DNA of 64,000 nucleotides from Anthostomella pinea (GCA_963556695.1 CAUWAG010000008.1:868001-932000); one strand, 5' to 3'. Shown: positions 12,933 to 23,965, counted from the first letter of the stretch. Made by a program: numbers and translations. Notes: generated from the sequence alone by a model not told the origin.

Positions 12933-14198
12933 GTTGGTAAGTCTCCTTGGAAATTCGGAATGTTATTAATCATACAATAGTAGTGTGGCGCGAGGAGATG
13001 AACAGAGCAAGGAGGTCAAGACTCCTCAGTGTGCGCCTGTCATGATAGGACCTATATACCCTCTTCCATGAGCTGTCTGACGGTACCGAAGCCTGTTCGG
13101 TCAGATCTTGGTCGACTGTGCCGGAGCTTGGCCATAGGGCTAGAGAGCAAATGCATACCGTTCACGCACGTTGCCGTTGCAGTGAGGCCCTCGATGAGCC
13201 TTACAGACTCGACGCAGCTAGCCACAATCATCTCAGATCAGCGCGCATACCAAGGTAGACCATGCGACCGTCTTCTATAAAGCATGGAAACTGCTCTAGA
13301 CGTTGGTGTATTTTGTTGCAGCATCCTGCTCATGGTGGTCCTGAATTTAAAACTTCACGCCAAACGGAGAGTCATGAAGGTTCGATGTCGCCAAGAAAAA
13401 AGTTGTGCAGTCACCCTATCCAGGTTTGTTGGCTCTTTATCCAAGCACGCAATCTGTGGAAGCTCAAAAGGTTCACACTATGGAAGTCAATCGATGGACA
13501 TGTCAGATACAGTACCACCCAGATAATTCGGCAGCAACCGCTCCAGCTCCAGCTCTTTGGCGCTATCTGTTTTCTCCTACACACCTGAGTGACCATGTCA
13601 CATAGCCCCCAAGATCTCAACAGCCAGGTCTCGCCGCTCTAGAACTCCGATGACCGCCGCGGAGATCGCCTCGAGCGGCGTACGTGCGGTCGGGTCGGGT
13701 CGGGTCCCTGTTTGCGTTCTCATGGTGCTGTGTTGTTCGAGTGGTCCCACTGCCACTCCGGAGATGCAATCGGGTGCGCTTCAGGCGCCTCACACTGCTC
13801 ATGACGAGGCCGTGATCGATAAGGCCGACACGTGTGGAAGATTAGAGCCGCTAGAATTGCCGTCGACCTCGGTAGTCTCAATGGCCTTCGTCAGGTAGGG
13901 TGCCGCTTGTTGAAAGTATGAGATGCGGGCATAGATGGACGTGCCGATTGTGCACGCCATCTTTGCCTCTGCCCTTGGCCATTGTTAAGTGGCTCCCGAC
14001 CGTGCGGTCTCAAGCGCAATCTCAAGTGAGTGGCATCAACAGGTTTTTTTCACGGAGACCTAGGGATATGATTCACTAGCAAGACAGCGACAACTCATAT
14101 GTAACTACCTACCTGCTTGAGGCTAACACTCTCTGGTGCTCTCAACCACTGCCACCGACCAATGACTCTGTAATGACTTCAAACCATCACCATCACCC
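12933..14198. other. Intergenic, no gene recognised
   Basis: About 1.27 kb between the start of the small membrane protein gene and the stop of the transcription factor. It must contain the promoter of the membrane protein gene and the 3' region of the regulator. No convincing coding frame or repeat was seen. Confidence 0.5.
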
Positions 14199-17090
14199 CT
14201 ACGACGCTTGGGGGAGCACGCCCGTCATCATCTCTTGGAATAAAATCAACTCATGGAACTGCCTCGCAAGTGCCTCCCCCTGGGCCTCTCTCGGCTGCGA
14301 CGTCGCCAGATCCAGATCGATTATATAATAGGCTTCCGCGGCATCCGTCATGTCGTACTGTCGGCCTATCTTGCGCATGTGCTCCAGGATGACGTCCATC
14401 TCCTTGGCGCTGATAAGCCCATTGCGCAAAGCCATGCTCAGCAAGCCCAATATGGTCTTATCCACCACTGGGAAAGACTGGTACAACTTCAGGTACCGGA
14501 CGATGCAGAATAGGAAGAAGAAGTGGCAGTCAAGGTGGTTTGGGTCCTCCGGCTTGGGAGCGGGAGAGATCATTGCGTTTGCCAGGTACAGGAGGGCAAT
14601 GTGCCACGGGATCGACGCCGAAGGCCCATTCAAGTGAATACGATCAGTGAGAACGAGTCTCTTCAGCTGCTTGACAGATGCGCCGTAGACATCTTTCGGC
14701 GACCCCATGAGGTGTTGGAAGTTCATGGGTGGTAAGTCCTCCGCGCTCATGAATAAGAATGGCCTAAAGAGTTCCATGGTTACGCAGTGGAAGTAGGCGC
14801 TAGAGCGCACGTGTGTCAGAATGGCCAGCACCGCATCTGACTCCCACGGTGGAAGCTGCTGTCATGGAACCACATTGGGAGGGAGGAGAAGCTCACTGTA
14901 ATGCCAGAACAGAACGCCGGATCCCATCGCCGCGTGCCAACTCCATTGGGAGCGTCATGGCCCAGCCAAGCAACCTGAGGTAGGTCCGCTCCGCGAAGTC
15001 GACCGTGGCTCGCTCGACCGGTACCCCGTGTCCCGTGTCGAAATATGCCCAAAGAATGTCGTGGACGATTAAGTTCTGTTATAAGTCAGCGTCGTTCTAT
15101 GATACCCCGGATTTCACCTCGATGGAGCTGTTTCCTGCCATCGCCGCCGTGTCTGGCAAGACACTCAGTGCCCCTTGAGGAACACGCAGCGTTACGTACT
15201 GCAGCGAGGTTAGATTATTGTAAGACGGATACATGAAACCACTGCCGGAATGAAGACACGCACCAAAGTAGCACATTGCATTGAAGATGCCACCGACGCG
15301 GCTAGTCGGTACAAATTTATGTATGGCGTTCTGGGGATGTTCCGACCAGGTGTGGGTCTCGAAATACTGTCCGGGTATCGGCAGCATCGGGGGCGTTACG
15401 AGCCTGGCTCTGTGGTAACGCAGAGACCGGATGCTTGAACGTATGAGCGCCTCACCAACATGACGACCACCCAATGCAAGACATGTTGCCTGGAAACAGA
15501 CTCACCACACACAGGTGAAGATACCCCAGGACGTGTGACAGGCAGCTCGGAGCCAGTCATCGTGGTCGTCCAACCAAGTCATAGCTGAGTCGTATTCACT
15601 CCTCACTCCAAAGAGCCCCATCCGCGTGCCCATGCGAATGCCCTCTTCTTCACACTCGACGGAAAATTCGTGTCGCCCCCTGAATGCCGACACGTTACTC
15701 AGCAGCTGAGCTGCCGCCGCCGCAGTCAGGGTGTTTGTGTGTTTCTCGGTTGCCCAACATTCCACGGCTTCCTTCTCGAAATCGGGGCTCAAGTGGTCAA
15801 CCTCGGCCTGTAGATCCGGTTCGCATTGTTGTACCATCTGTGTGTGCAGGTAAGCAACCCTTCTTGAGTAGGTCATGACCTTCACCGTAACTTACGCAGA
15901 TCCAACTGAGTATGGAGTTGACAAGCAAGCGCGAACAAAAGTGCGTCGTACCGGTGAGCAGATCATCCAGGAATAGGTCAGCATCGAACAACGTGCACCA
16001 TGGGTGTTCGATATCAAGGTATAACGTTATCAGTGTCGCAGCCAGCTCATTCGATATGGGCACGTTGGTCCACTTTGAGATGTCCATTTCCATCAAGCGT
16101 TGGTCGACTTGCTCGACAGATCCGACGCCCACGGACTGACCACTGTCATGGATGCTGGCGAGATCAAAGCTCGATGTCATTTGTGTCTCGGAGACTCCCA
16201 TGCTACTACCCTGGGCATCGGACTCGGAGGACGTGGCACTTACCGAACCGTGATCAGTTTGACTGGCAGCCCGTTTCATGCTGCGGACACGGGTCAGGCC
16301 AAGTATAGCTTCAACCCCCATTCGAAGCGCATCCGAGATGGGAACCACTTACGGTGTCGTCGGTTTCGCTTCCGTGTGTAGGAGTGCGGGCAGTTTCAAC
16401 ATGTCTGACAAGTTCATGAAGGCAAACTCGATAGGGACGAGCGATGGGTAAGCAGACGCGCAACGTATCATGAGCTCAGACTCGGTTTGTTCTCTCGACT
16501 CGGGCAAGAAGCTCTGCATGAGCTCCCCGTTCGAAAAGCGAGCACGCAGAGGAGACTCATGCTCCAGTTCCCTGTTGACTGCAGCAACAACATCAGTAAT
16601 TCCGTCGGCGCCTGCTTTTGTATTCCGAATCGCTTTGAGTCGCCTTACGATGTCGAGGACAACGCTATCCGAAGCTGATCTCAGCAAGTCGTACAGCCCC
16701 AGAAGGCTATCAGCGAGGTGTTTATGATGCTCAACTTCTCGTTTCAGTGCCATGAAGGGCGTCTCATCGCTGGTGGCAGTAACAAAGCTGCAATCGGTTC
16801 CAGCCCGCGCGCATGCGGTACAGACGGGTCTCTTGTTGTCGCACTGGATTGGTTGGCATGGTCAGCGACATGGCGGGGGACAAGGTCTCGTGCGCAGAGC
16901 GGGAGCCAGAGCCACTCACGCGTATCTTCTTGACTCTGCAGTTGTTGCAGGCGGCCTTGGACACGGTCCGTTTCTTGGTTGGGGGCTCGCTGGTCTTCGC
17001 CGCCGACGAGGAGGAGGAGGAGGACGACTCGGCATGGCCGCGTAGGGGCAGCATGGGTGCTGGAAGTAGGCGTTTGTAGTTGTCGGACAT
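14199..17090 (-). CDS. Zn2Cys6 (Gal4-type) fungal-specific transcription factor
   Basis: DNA-binding regulator of about 840 residues. Exons read: 17090-16920, 16843-16353, 16280-15896, 15837-15506, 15433-15118, then 15075 to about 14880 and a last exon ending at 14199; the last splice pair is uncertain. Splicing at 16919-16844 joins CNNCRVKKIR to CDNKRPVCTACARAGTDC, giving the complete six-cysteine binuclear zinc cluster. It is preceded by a Ser-rich and basic stretch. The middle holds a fungal-specific TF domain (DIEHPWCTLFDADLFLDDLL; LFGVRSEYDSAMTWLDDHDD; SWGIF...PPMLPIPG). The 72-nt intron 15505-15434 is needed to bypass an in-frame TGA and restores the usual SWGxF-to-PPxLPIPG spacing. It lies 3 kb beyond the NRPS stop, so it is a candidate pathway regulator, though a general role is equally possible. 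Confidence 0.85.
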
Positions 17091-17847
17091 GGGTGGCGGG
17101 CCTGTGGTGGGTGGACAGAAGCAGAAGCAGAAGAAGCAGAAGCAGAAGAAGCAGAAGCAGAAGAAGCAGAAGCAGAAGAAGCAGAAGCGTATATGAAGCA
17201 CGCAGAAAGAGTAGAGGCAAGGTGCGACGAGAGTTAGAACTTAGGTCTGTCCAGAGGGGAGCGGCATGCCAGGTACCGGACCATAGGCATCGGTACGGAC
17301 TGAAGTCTGACTGACCCACTGTCGCCTTGTCCGAATCACCTACTGCTATAGTAGGTAGGACGGCACTCGATTTGTTCGTGACGTACTTCGCCGTCGGTGG
17401 GGTTCCAACTGCGTGTATGTTGGGTGTCGCATGGGGTGTACTGTAAAGTTGCCCTTGAAAATGCGCATCTCCGTAAAGCGTCGAGATGGGGGATATGACC
17501 TATGATCCCCGCCCTCTGATTGGGTTTCGGACGTCCCTCCGCGTCGTCTGATTGGCGCGCACTCACCAGCGGTAGCGCAGGCAACGACCATTAGCTAAAG
17601 TAAGGAGACTGGCTATACTGGTACATGTAATCTATCATTACATGTGTGCTCGAGGGGATTGCCGGTGTCACTGGACAACAGCTTACCTAGTAGGCATAAG
17701 TACGGCAGAGCGGCCCATCGATAATTCTGATCAACCCACTGATATTTTCAGTCGTAGGATGTCTCGTGTGATTAAAGGTGCATTTAATGACTGCTTGTGT
17801 CAAGGCGTGGTGTCATAAAGTGAGAGAAGCAGTTAATTAGGTATCGT
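17091..17847. other. Intergenic / upstream region of the transcription factor, grading into the AT-rich island
   Basis: Contains the presumed promoter of the minus-strand regulator, including the 15-nt tandem repeat listed separately. Unique-looking sequence continues to about 17.7 kb, where repeat-derived AT-rich sequence begins. Confidence 0.5.
17117..17189. repeat. 15-nt tandem repeat (CAGAAGCAGAAGAAG unit, about 5 copies)
   Basis: Pure purine-rich tandem array on the + strand just upstream of the proposed start codon (17090) of the Zn2Cys6 factor. In the minus-strand reading it would encode alternating Phe/Cys if the protein began further upstream, which is not protein-like. It is best read as a microsatellite in the 5' leader or promoter; an upstream start cannot be fully excluded. 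Confidence 0.85.
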
Positions 17848-18148
17848 TGTGACGGAACGCTCACCATAACCACCATGCCACAGCTGTTCCTCCCAAAAGG
17901 ATGCCGAATATCAAGCGTGGCAGCTTGACATTCAATGGTGGTACATGTACTCATGCCCGGGCTCCAGGACTCACCACATGGGCTACCTATACCAGACCAT
18001 GACAATCGTATAGTAAAGGGTAGAATAAAATACAGTTAAAACCTGGCCTTCTTTTTAATGTGTGCATCTTATAAACCCTATATATGCCCGCGTAAATGCC
18101 ATATACCTTTTTTTTAAACGAATATTGCTAATTAGCTAAAATATTTTT
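17770..18148. repeat. Left copy of a direct repeat bounding the AT-rich island (interrupted by a solo element)
   Basis: Outside the inserted 17848-18004 element this stretch aligns with 30080-30303 in the same orientation. Shared landmarks are AAGCAGTT(A/G)ATTA just before the insertion and AGTTAAAACCTGG plus AACGAATATTGC after it. Differences are mostly C/T and G/A, as expected from RIP. It could be a remnant LTR or another dispersed repeat. Confidence 0.6.
17848..18004 (+). mobile_element. 157-bp TG...CA element (solo LTR or MITE), copy a, TSD ATCGT
   Basis: Begins TGTGACGGAACGCTC and ends CCAGACCATGACA. It is flanked by the exact pentamer ATCGT at 17843-17847 and 18005-18009. Two further copies lie at 20730-20886 (inverted) and 21698-21854. 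TG...CA ends plus a 5-bp duplication fit a solo LTR; the partly inverted-repeat ends (TGTGACGG / TGTCATGG) also allow a small non-autonomous DNA element. The empty counterpart site is present near 30150. Confidence 0.85.
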
Positions 18149-18340
18149 AATAAAGCTAATCATTTCAAAGAGGGGTATTTTTAATTTTTGAGAAGCTTTT
18201 ATAAAATATCAATAATAATAACGGTAAGGTAATAACAACAGTATAATTATAAGAGGTTTATAAGCGGCGGGTAAGTAATTTATATATAAGTTAATAAGCG
18301 GTAATAAGTAATAAATTAGAACAGCTAAAAGCTTACTTAT

Positions 18341-18556
18341 TGTAATGGATCAACTATCTATCGGGTGGTTGGTGGGGCAGACACGTTGCCGCTGCACAGA
18401 TAGCTAGATAATTATGGGTCGGGATTTGGGATCTATCCCATTACCAGATTGAGCTGGTGCTGCAGAATCTTTCTTTCCCTTCTCACCAAAGTATTTTTGT
18501 TCAATAGAGGTCATTGCTGGGCATCTTTGTCCAAACCTTCTGCTTGCCCCGTGACA
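18341..18556 (+). mobile_element. 216-bp TG...CA element, second family, TSD CTTAT
   Basis: Starts TGTAATGGATCAAC and ends GCCCCGTGACA, with the perfect pentamer CTTAT at 18336-18340 and 18557-18561. Related copies are at 24254-24471 and 30459-30704. This one has accumulated many C-to-T/G-to-A changes relative to the 30.5-kb copy. Probably a solo LTR. Confidence 0.8.
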
Positions 18557-18840
18557 CTTATCTTATATATTAAAAAAATCTTATAATAGACTTTAAAAAC
18601 ACACCTTTTTACGTAATAATAAAGTCTATTTTTTCTTTGTACATCGTATTTCGTTATATGTCGTATTTTTTAATATTTCGCACTTTATTATATACTGCGG
18701 CTTTTTATACATTATACTTTTTTACTTATTATTAATGTTGTACTTTTTTAAGATATTTTTAAACCTTTTTTGTAAGAATATTATAACTTTATTAAGTTAA
18801 TTATTAATTAATTTCGTTTTATATATAAATTGTTACCATC

Positions 18841-20701
18841 AACGTGGATGACAAGCGAGCGGCAATTACAAGCGAACGGCAACTTTTCACCAACCTTCCA
18901 ACCAACATGTCAAATAACTCAACCACAACACATTTAATTCAATCTAATCAATTGGATTCTTCTTCTTCAGACGTTTCTATCTTTATTGTACAAGTTCGCG
19001 CATTATAGCCAGTGTTGCCGCAAACTCCATAACGTCGCTCACGCGCTGCCGCCCTCCTCGGACGATAACTACCTTCACCCATTTCCTGTCTTGCCAGCTA
19101 ATTACTATCCTTTACAGCCTGGAGACCTACTGCATCTTCAACAGAAAGTACTCCTCCTTTCACTAGACGTATGTTTTTTGTACTCCGGCGTTTACTTAGT
19201 AGATGATTGGCCTCCTCTAGCTCGCAGACCCAGGAATCAACCAAAGCAACCTTATGTATAAGACCGTATGTAGCCTTTGAAAATGAGCTTAACGCATTAA
19301 CTATTGATATAGGTGAGCTTCCCTAGTGGTTCTGACTCGATTTTGGATATAAACCGACTGGTTTACCGCTTTGTTGATTGTGGTAGGCGTCTTTGAAGTC
19401 CAAGTAGTGGGTGGCAGATTGGGGTCTAGCGACGGTGTTTGTACGACAGCGACAGCATCCAGCTTCGAAATAACACTTTCTAGGTCAAAAGGAACAAGCC
19501 CAGTGGCACTGAAACCTGCTCGAATGTTTCCTGGCGTCATAACAGCATTGTGTGCTTCATAAAACGCTGTAAGGAAGTCCTTCTTTGAATTGTGGGTTAT
19601 ATGACGCCGGATGAGATCCTCAATCATGCGACTGTATGCTCGTTTGAGCAGGCTAAAACAACTGACATTTAAAGGCTGGAGCCTGTGTGACGAGTGGGCA
19701 GGCATACAAAGGGTAATAATGCTGTTGTTCTGGCAATAATCCTCAAAGATCTGGGAATGGTGGCTTTTGTGACCATCTAGGATGAGGAGGCGTTTACTGG
19801 CAGTCATACGCGGTCTGGTATACTTGTCGAAATGCCGAATCTATTCCAACTTAATCTCGTTTGTAGTTCAACTGTTATCAGATATAGCCACCTTCTAATC
19901 GCGTGGTAATGTTGTGTCGCAATACTATGACGCGAGGTGAGTTTTACTCTGTAGAATGATGAGCGGCAGGACCACCCTACTATCAGCATTGACAGCAGAA
20001 ATTACTGTAGACCATTTCCTGTTGCCTCGCTAAGCTTGTCTAGGCCTACCACGTCTTTTGGCACTTGTAACGACTATGCCGGACCCAATAATGCCTATCA
20101 TAAACCCAGTCTCGTTGAAGTCATAAATATCCGCGTCTTGGATACCATGTTTCGCAATTGCTGCTGCAACTTAGCAAAACCACGCGTGATACGCGTCTAG
20201 ATCTTTATTTAAGACCCTCTAGTAGTCCATCTTATAATGAAAACGCGTCCGGAGGCCCAGTGTATGTTTAATGAAGTTCTGCGTCCAGTTCTTTCTAACG
20301 CGTCCATCCTCATGCGCTGTCAACAATTGATTCGCCATATCTTCAACATAACTGTGTCAGGGTGGAAATGCTCGCGCATCCAGGTCAAGAATGAAGGAAA
20401 GAATGGCATTCTCTTCGAGAACTATAAGTTTCAAAGTATTGGGTATGCTATCGCGTCGTGATGGTCGGCCGGCGATTCTAGCCTTCAAGGTATTATATGG
20501 GATATGGAAAGTCTTAGAAAGCTTGCCAATGGTAATATGAGGGTCGCGTCGCTTAGCTTTGACAGTAAGCTGTAAATCTGATTTGCTATAACGCAATGCC
20601 ATTATTGTTGGTTGATCAATTAGGAGCCTTGATTGAAAGGTTAGGTGGCTGGTGAAAAGTTGCCGTTCGCTTGTAATTGCCGCTCGCTTGTCATCCACGT
20701 T
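18841..20701 (-). mobile_element. pogo/Fot1-like DNA transposon with 52-bp perfect TIRs
   Basis: The first 52 bases (18841-18892, beginning AACGTGGATGACAAGCG) are the exact reverse complement of the last 52 (20650-20701). The element is about 1.86 kb, usual for Fot1/pogo elements. A TA target duplication is visible on the right (20701-20702); the left flank reads CA, so that side is altered. The interior encodes a broken minus-strand transposase (separate entry). Confidence 0.85.
19301..20602 (-). pseudogene. Decayed pogo/Fot1-like transposase
   Basis: The minus-strand coding trace starts at the Met in MALRYSKSDLQLTVKAKRR (20602), a psq-type helix-turn-helix N-terminus (ITIGKLSKTFHIPYNTLKAR). 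It continues through a DDE catalytic core: NETGFMIG where families have DETGFMMG, then LLILDGHKSHHS with the second Asp, then MPAHSSHRLQPLNVSCF, and a C-terminal segment with AGFSATGLVPFD. Several in-frame stops and at least one frame change interrupt it, and the first catalytic Asp reads Asn, a change that G-to-A mutation would give. It is almost certainly inactive. Confidence 0.85.
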
Positions 20702-20729
20702 ATACCTTTTTTTAACGTAAATAAGAGTT

Positions 20730-20886
20730 TGTCATGGGCTGGTATAGGTAGCCCATGTGGTGAGTCCTGGAGCCCGGACATGAGTACATGTACCACCATT
20801 GAATGTCAAGCTGCCACGCTTGATATTCGACATCCTTTTGGGAGGAACAGCCGTGACATGGTGGTTATGGTGAGCGTTCTGTCACA
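20730..20886 (-). mobile_element. 157-bp TG...CA element, copy b (inverted)
   Basis: Same family as 17848-18004 and 21698-21854 but in reverse orientation and also 157 bp long. Its two flanks do not match: GAGTT on the left, GTTGC on the right. On the minus strand the right flank reads GCAAC, which is the same pentamer found immediately after the 24254-24471 element. This places the copy at a rearrangement breakpoint rather than a simple insertion. Confidence 0.85.
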
Positions 20887-23793
20887 GTTGCTGTCTTCAA
20901 GTCATCTCAGAACCGCTCTACATTCTTATCAAATACCTCGTTCTTATTGAAAGCGACATCTCTCGTACTGATCACCTTGTTTAGGTGAGGCACCCATACA
21001 CGGTAGATATTAGAGGACCGATATTCAACCAAGTACCCAATCCATGCTTTAGGACTGAGTCTGTCTAGCCTTCAGTGACCCACCTTCATGTTGGTTATTA
21101 TTGTATAGGCTTTGTAGCCATACACCCAGAGATATGTCTGATTGTGGTGCTTGTCTGGGGCTATTGGTTGATCTGTCTTCCTTATGACTGCTTCCAAAAA
21201 AATTAAAAGGGGTTTTTTATCCACTCTTCCTTCTTGGTGTCTGATTGTAGAGGTGTGTAGCCGCTTTGAGTATTTCTGGCCATAAGAAGGTCGGTAGTCT
21301 AACACCAATTCGCATCGTGCGCGCTTTTGTTTTCAGTATACCCCATGGGCGCTCGGCACCTCTGTTTTGTGCTTGTGTATTGGGAGCAGAAGGCTCTAAC
21401 TTGATTGTGCGGGCTTCTAACCATCTCTTTATATCTGGCTTGTTAATGTATATCTTATTATCTGTTTTAATTACCTTGATTTTGATGCCGTATTGTCGAT
21501 CTAGTTATGAGAGGTGTGTTAACTATATAGATGATTGTTTGCGTAGTCTGATTCTTAAGAGCATAGTCCCATGAAACACCAGAGTTTCTGCATATGAAGA
21601 CTATATGAGATGACTTGTCTGACAGCGATCTCTTGTAATCGTGGAAGTCAAGAGTTAATCTCTCTCCTGGATCTTTGTAGTTAGATTGTGGTGCTCTTGT
21701 GACGGAACGCTCACCATAACCACCATGCCACGGCTGTTCCTCCCAAAAGGATGTCGAATATCAAGCGTGGCAGCTTGACATTTAATGGTGATACATGTAC
21801 TCATGTCCGGGCTCCAGGACTCACCACATGGGCTACCTATACCAGACCATGACAGCTCTCTGTATATGCTGTCTGGCCTTGGACATTCCGCATGACTCGT
21901 ATTCTATTCCCATTGGTCCTCGGATGATCACCCTCTTAGATGCACGCACTGGGTGTTCCAAAGCTTCCGGACCAGGATGTCCTAGTTGTTGATGCCATAG
22001 CCACGCGTTCCCAGTAAGGGGAGGTCTTCTGGACCATGAGTTGTGTAGATACTTCTTTCTTGGTTGTGCAGTATGAAACATGGCGTTTGGGTTGTTCAGT
22101 TAGTAGTCAATAATATATTGGCCATACATGTCCTTGATATGGCCGACCAAGGTATTGTCTCTTCTTTTGAGACTGGTTTGCCTTTCCTTGTTGTCTTACT
22201 AATATCCTCTTTGTCTGAGTTCTCATAGGGATACAAGAACAGTGAAGAGTAAGGGGCAGTAGACTGTATTTGGAAAGCTGATGATCGTGCTTTCAATGTG
22301 TACTCGCATATTACCATACGCTTGGATGGGTAGAAGGCGATCTCCTTACTATACGAAATCCCCTGGTGGCGCAGTTCTCCAGCTGGTTAGACGCCATGCT
22401 TGGTTTGTGATTGTGATGGTGCTTTTACTATCTAAAATGACTGAGTATGACAGTGGATAATCGTCTGATTTGACTATTGTGAAGGCTGACAGCACCTTGC
22501 CCATCGTTCTTCCATAGAGTTAATCTTGAATCTCTTCATGCTCTTCTCCTTTAGGTTGAGAAGTCCTTATACTTAATTTTGACTTGTTCCGTTTCAAGGC
22601 GCAGACTTTAGCTTATAGTTCTGGATCTTTTAAGGCTTGGGTCGTCTTCTTAACGAGATAGTCCTTAGGTCAGCAGCCCTTTTATGCCTTCTCTAGAAAG
22701 ACATAGAAACAATTTACCAATGTGTGTTCCATTCCACATGCTGGACATTCAAAAGGGTCCTCATCCCTATTTCTCTCATTCCTTGGTTGTTATTCGGTCT
22801 GTTTTTTTCCAGGCTTTTTTTTTTCTGGCTTTCTGTTCTTTTTTGCTGGAGCTCTTGCTGTTATAGCTATACCCAAATGCATCTTTAGAGGCTCATCTAG
22901 TTTTATTGGTGGTCCGCAAAATAGCCCGTGTAAAGTTGTTGATAAGATCTTGATGTTTGAGAATTCTGTGCCGGATTTGTCCGTTCTTAGTAACCGTGTA
23001 AGTGCTTGACCACATGAGAAATGCTTCGGATACCACGTCCAGGAAGTCTCTGGCCTATGAGCTCACATTAAGCGTCTCGAGAACTCCCTTCTGATGGGCG
23101 TTTATAAAGGCAATCTCTTAAGAGGCAATCTATCTTGCTACGTTCTTAGGATTTCTGAGGGGTTGGAGTGCTGTCTTATAGAATTGTCTTGCATCTTCTT
23201 GCTCATCTATACTAGCCATTTTATACTGGGCTTAGAAATTTGTGTACTATTCATAAATTGGTTGCTTTAGAATACAGTAGGTAGTTTTGTAATGGTTTGT
23301 GACAAATTTGAGTATAAAGTACTTGATTTTCTCTAAAAAGAGTGCTTGCTTCTTATGCAGCTTCTAGATTTGATTATAAAAACTATTATTGAGTTTATAG
23401 GTTTCTTTCCATATTGTTGTTGTTAGATCTGATAGCATCTATATGCCATTATTTTGTTTGTGTTGGATGATTTTGTTGTCTTCGTTTCTGTCATTTGGAT
23501 TGGGATCAATTTTGATGGTTTGGCTTGGTTTGAGAGTCGTTCGTTTCTTTCGTGCAATGTTCGGAATTTCTAGTTGTTGTATAATGCACTTCTTCTGAAT
23601 GAGGAGGTCAAGAAGACCTATAGCATCTGCCTTCAGTTGGAACTCATGGTTCCATTTGAGCCATTCTCTTGCTTCCGACAATGATGCAAAAAAGTCTGCT
23701 TTCTCAGACTCTTGAAAGGTTGAAAGGACATGCATCTTAGATATGCAGAATAGATAGGGTTTGTCAAAAGGATTGGCGATGAAACTCTTAATT
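20887..23793 (-). pseudogene. Copia gag-integrase polyprotein remnant
   Basis: Pieces recognisable in order on the minus strand: gag-like N-terminus near 23740 (MHVLSTFQESEKADFFASL); a zinc-binding pre-integrase segment near 22000 (LWHQQLGHPGPEALEHPVRA with later ESCGMSKARQHI, matching the H-H-C-C pattern, second His aside); an integrase-side segment near 21300-21080; and a post-integrase module near 20940-21060 (AWIGYLVEYRSSNIYRVWVP, then VISTRDVAFN), typical of Copia polyproteins. Stops and frame changes break it throughout, and the 21698-21854 insertion splits it. Non-functional. Confidence 0.8.
21698..21854 (+). mobile_element. 157-bp TG...CA element, copy c, nested in Copia, TSD GCTCT
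   Basis: Identical in length and about 95% identical by eye to the 17848 copy. Flanked by the exact pentamer GCTCT at 21693-21697 and 21855-21859. It inserted into the integrase region of the Copia 5' half, so it is younger than that element. Confidence 0.9.
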
Positions 23794-23965
23794 GTCAGAT
23801 TTGAGCCAATTGTCAGAGTGTAGTGTGTGTGTGTATTCACCCTGTCTGGAGTGTCTCTGTGCGACCGTAGCAGTCTTGTACCAGAAGAGGCTGGATTAGT
23901 ACGGAACAACTAGGTTCCGGTGTCTACCTATCAAGGTGCCCTCTAGGCTCACCTTTAATCTAGCA
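23794..23965 (-). repeat. Copia 5' LTR (reverse orientation)
   Basis: 172 bp. The reverse complement begins TGCTAGATTAAAGGTGAGCC and ends CAAATCTGACA. It matches 26638-26812 along its length (shared GGGCACCTTGATAGGTAGAC, then GTGAATACACACACACA and GACAATTGGCTCAAATCTGA). Differences are scattered and mostly transitions. Confidence 0.85.

Larger units (their letters stand above)
20887..23965 (-). mobile_element. Copia retrotransposon, 5' half (LTR-gag-protease/integrase), inverted relative to its 3' half
   Basis: Read on the minus strand from 23965: an LTR (23965-23794), then a gag-like frame, a gag-pre-integrase segment, an integrase trace and the post-integrase segment that ends at the GCAAC breakpoint at 20887. 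A 157-bp element is nested at 21698-21854. The 3' half (RT-RNase H-LTR) lies at 24472-26812 on the plus strand. Together they make one complete but rearranged Copia-type element. Confidence 0.8.

Noticed and set aside
15470..15500. Coding of QATCLALGGRHVGEAL directly after exon 4 of the regulator
   Set aside because: It requires reading through TGA or a 21-nt intron; the 72-nt intron gives normal borders and the expected motif spacing.
17091..17201. N-terminal extension of the Zn2Cys6 protein with Phe/Cys repeats
   Set aside because: It would be translation of the 15-nt microsatellite; start at 17090 gives a normal Ser-rich N-terminus before the zinc cluster.
18986..19261. Plus-strand frame inside the pogo-like element
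   Set aside because: Lies opposite the C-terminal part of the transposase trace and has no homology I recognise; antisense artefact.
22350..22400. tRNA- or SINE-like string GGTGGCGCAG...GGTTAGACGCC inside the Copia 5' half
   Set aside because: No B box downstream and no cloverleaf; the sequence lies within decayed retroelement coding DNA.
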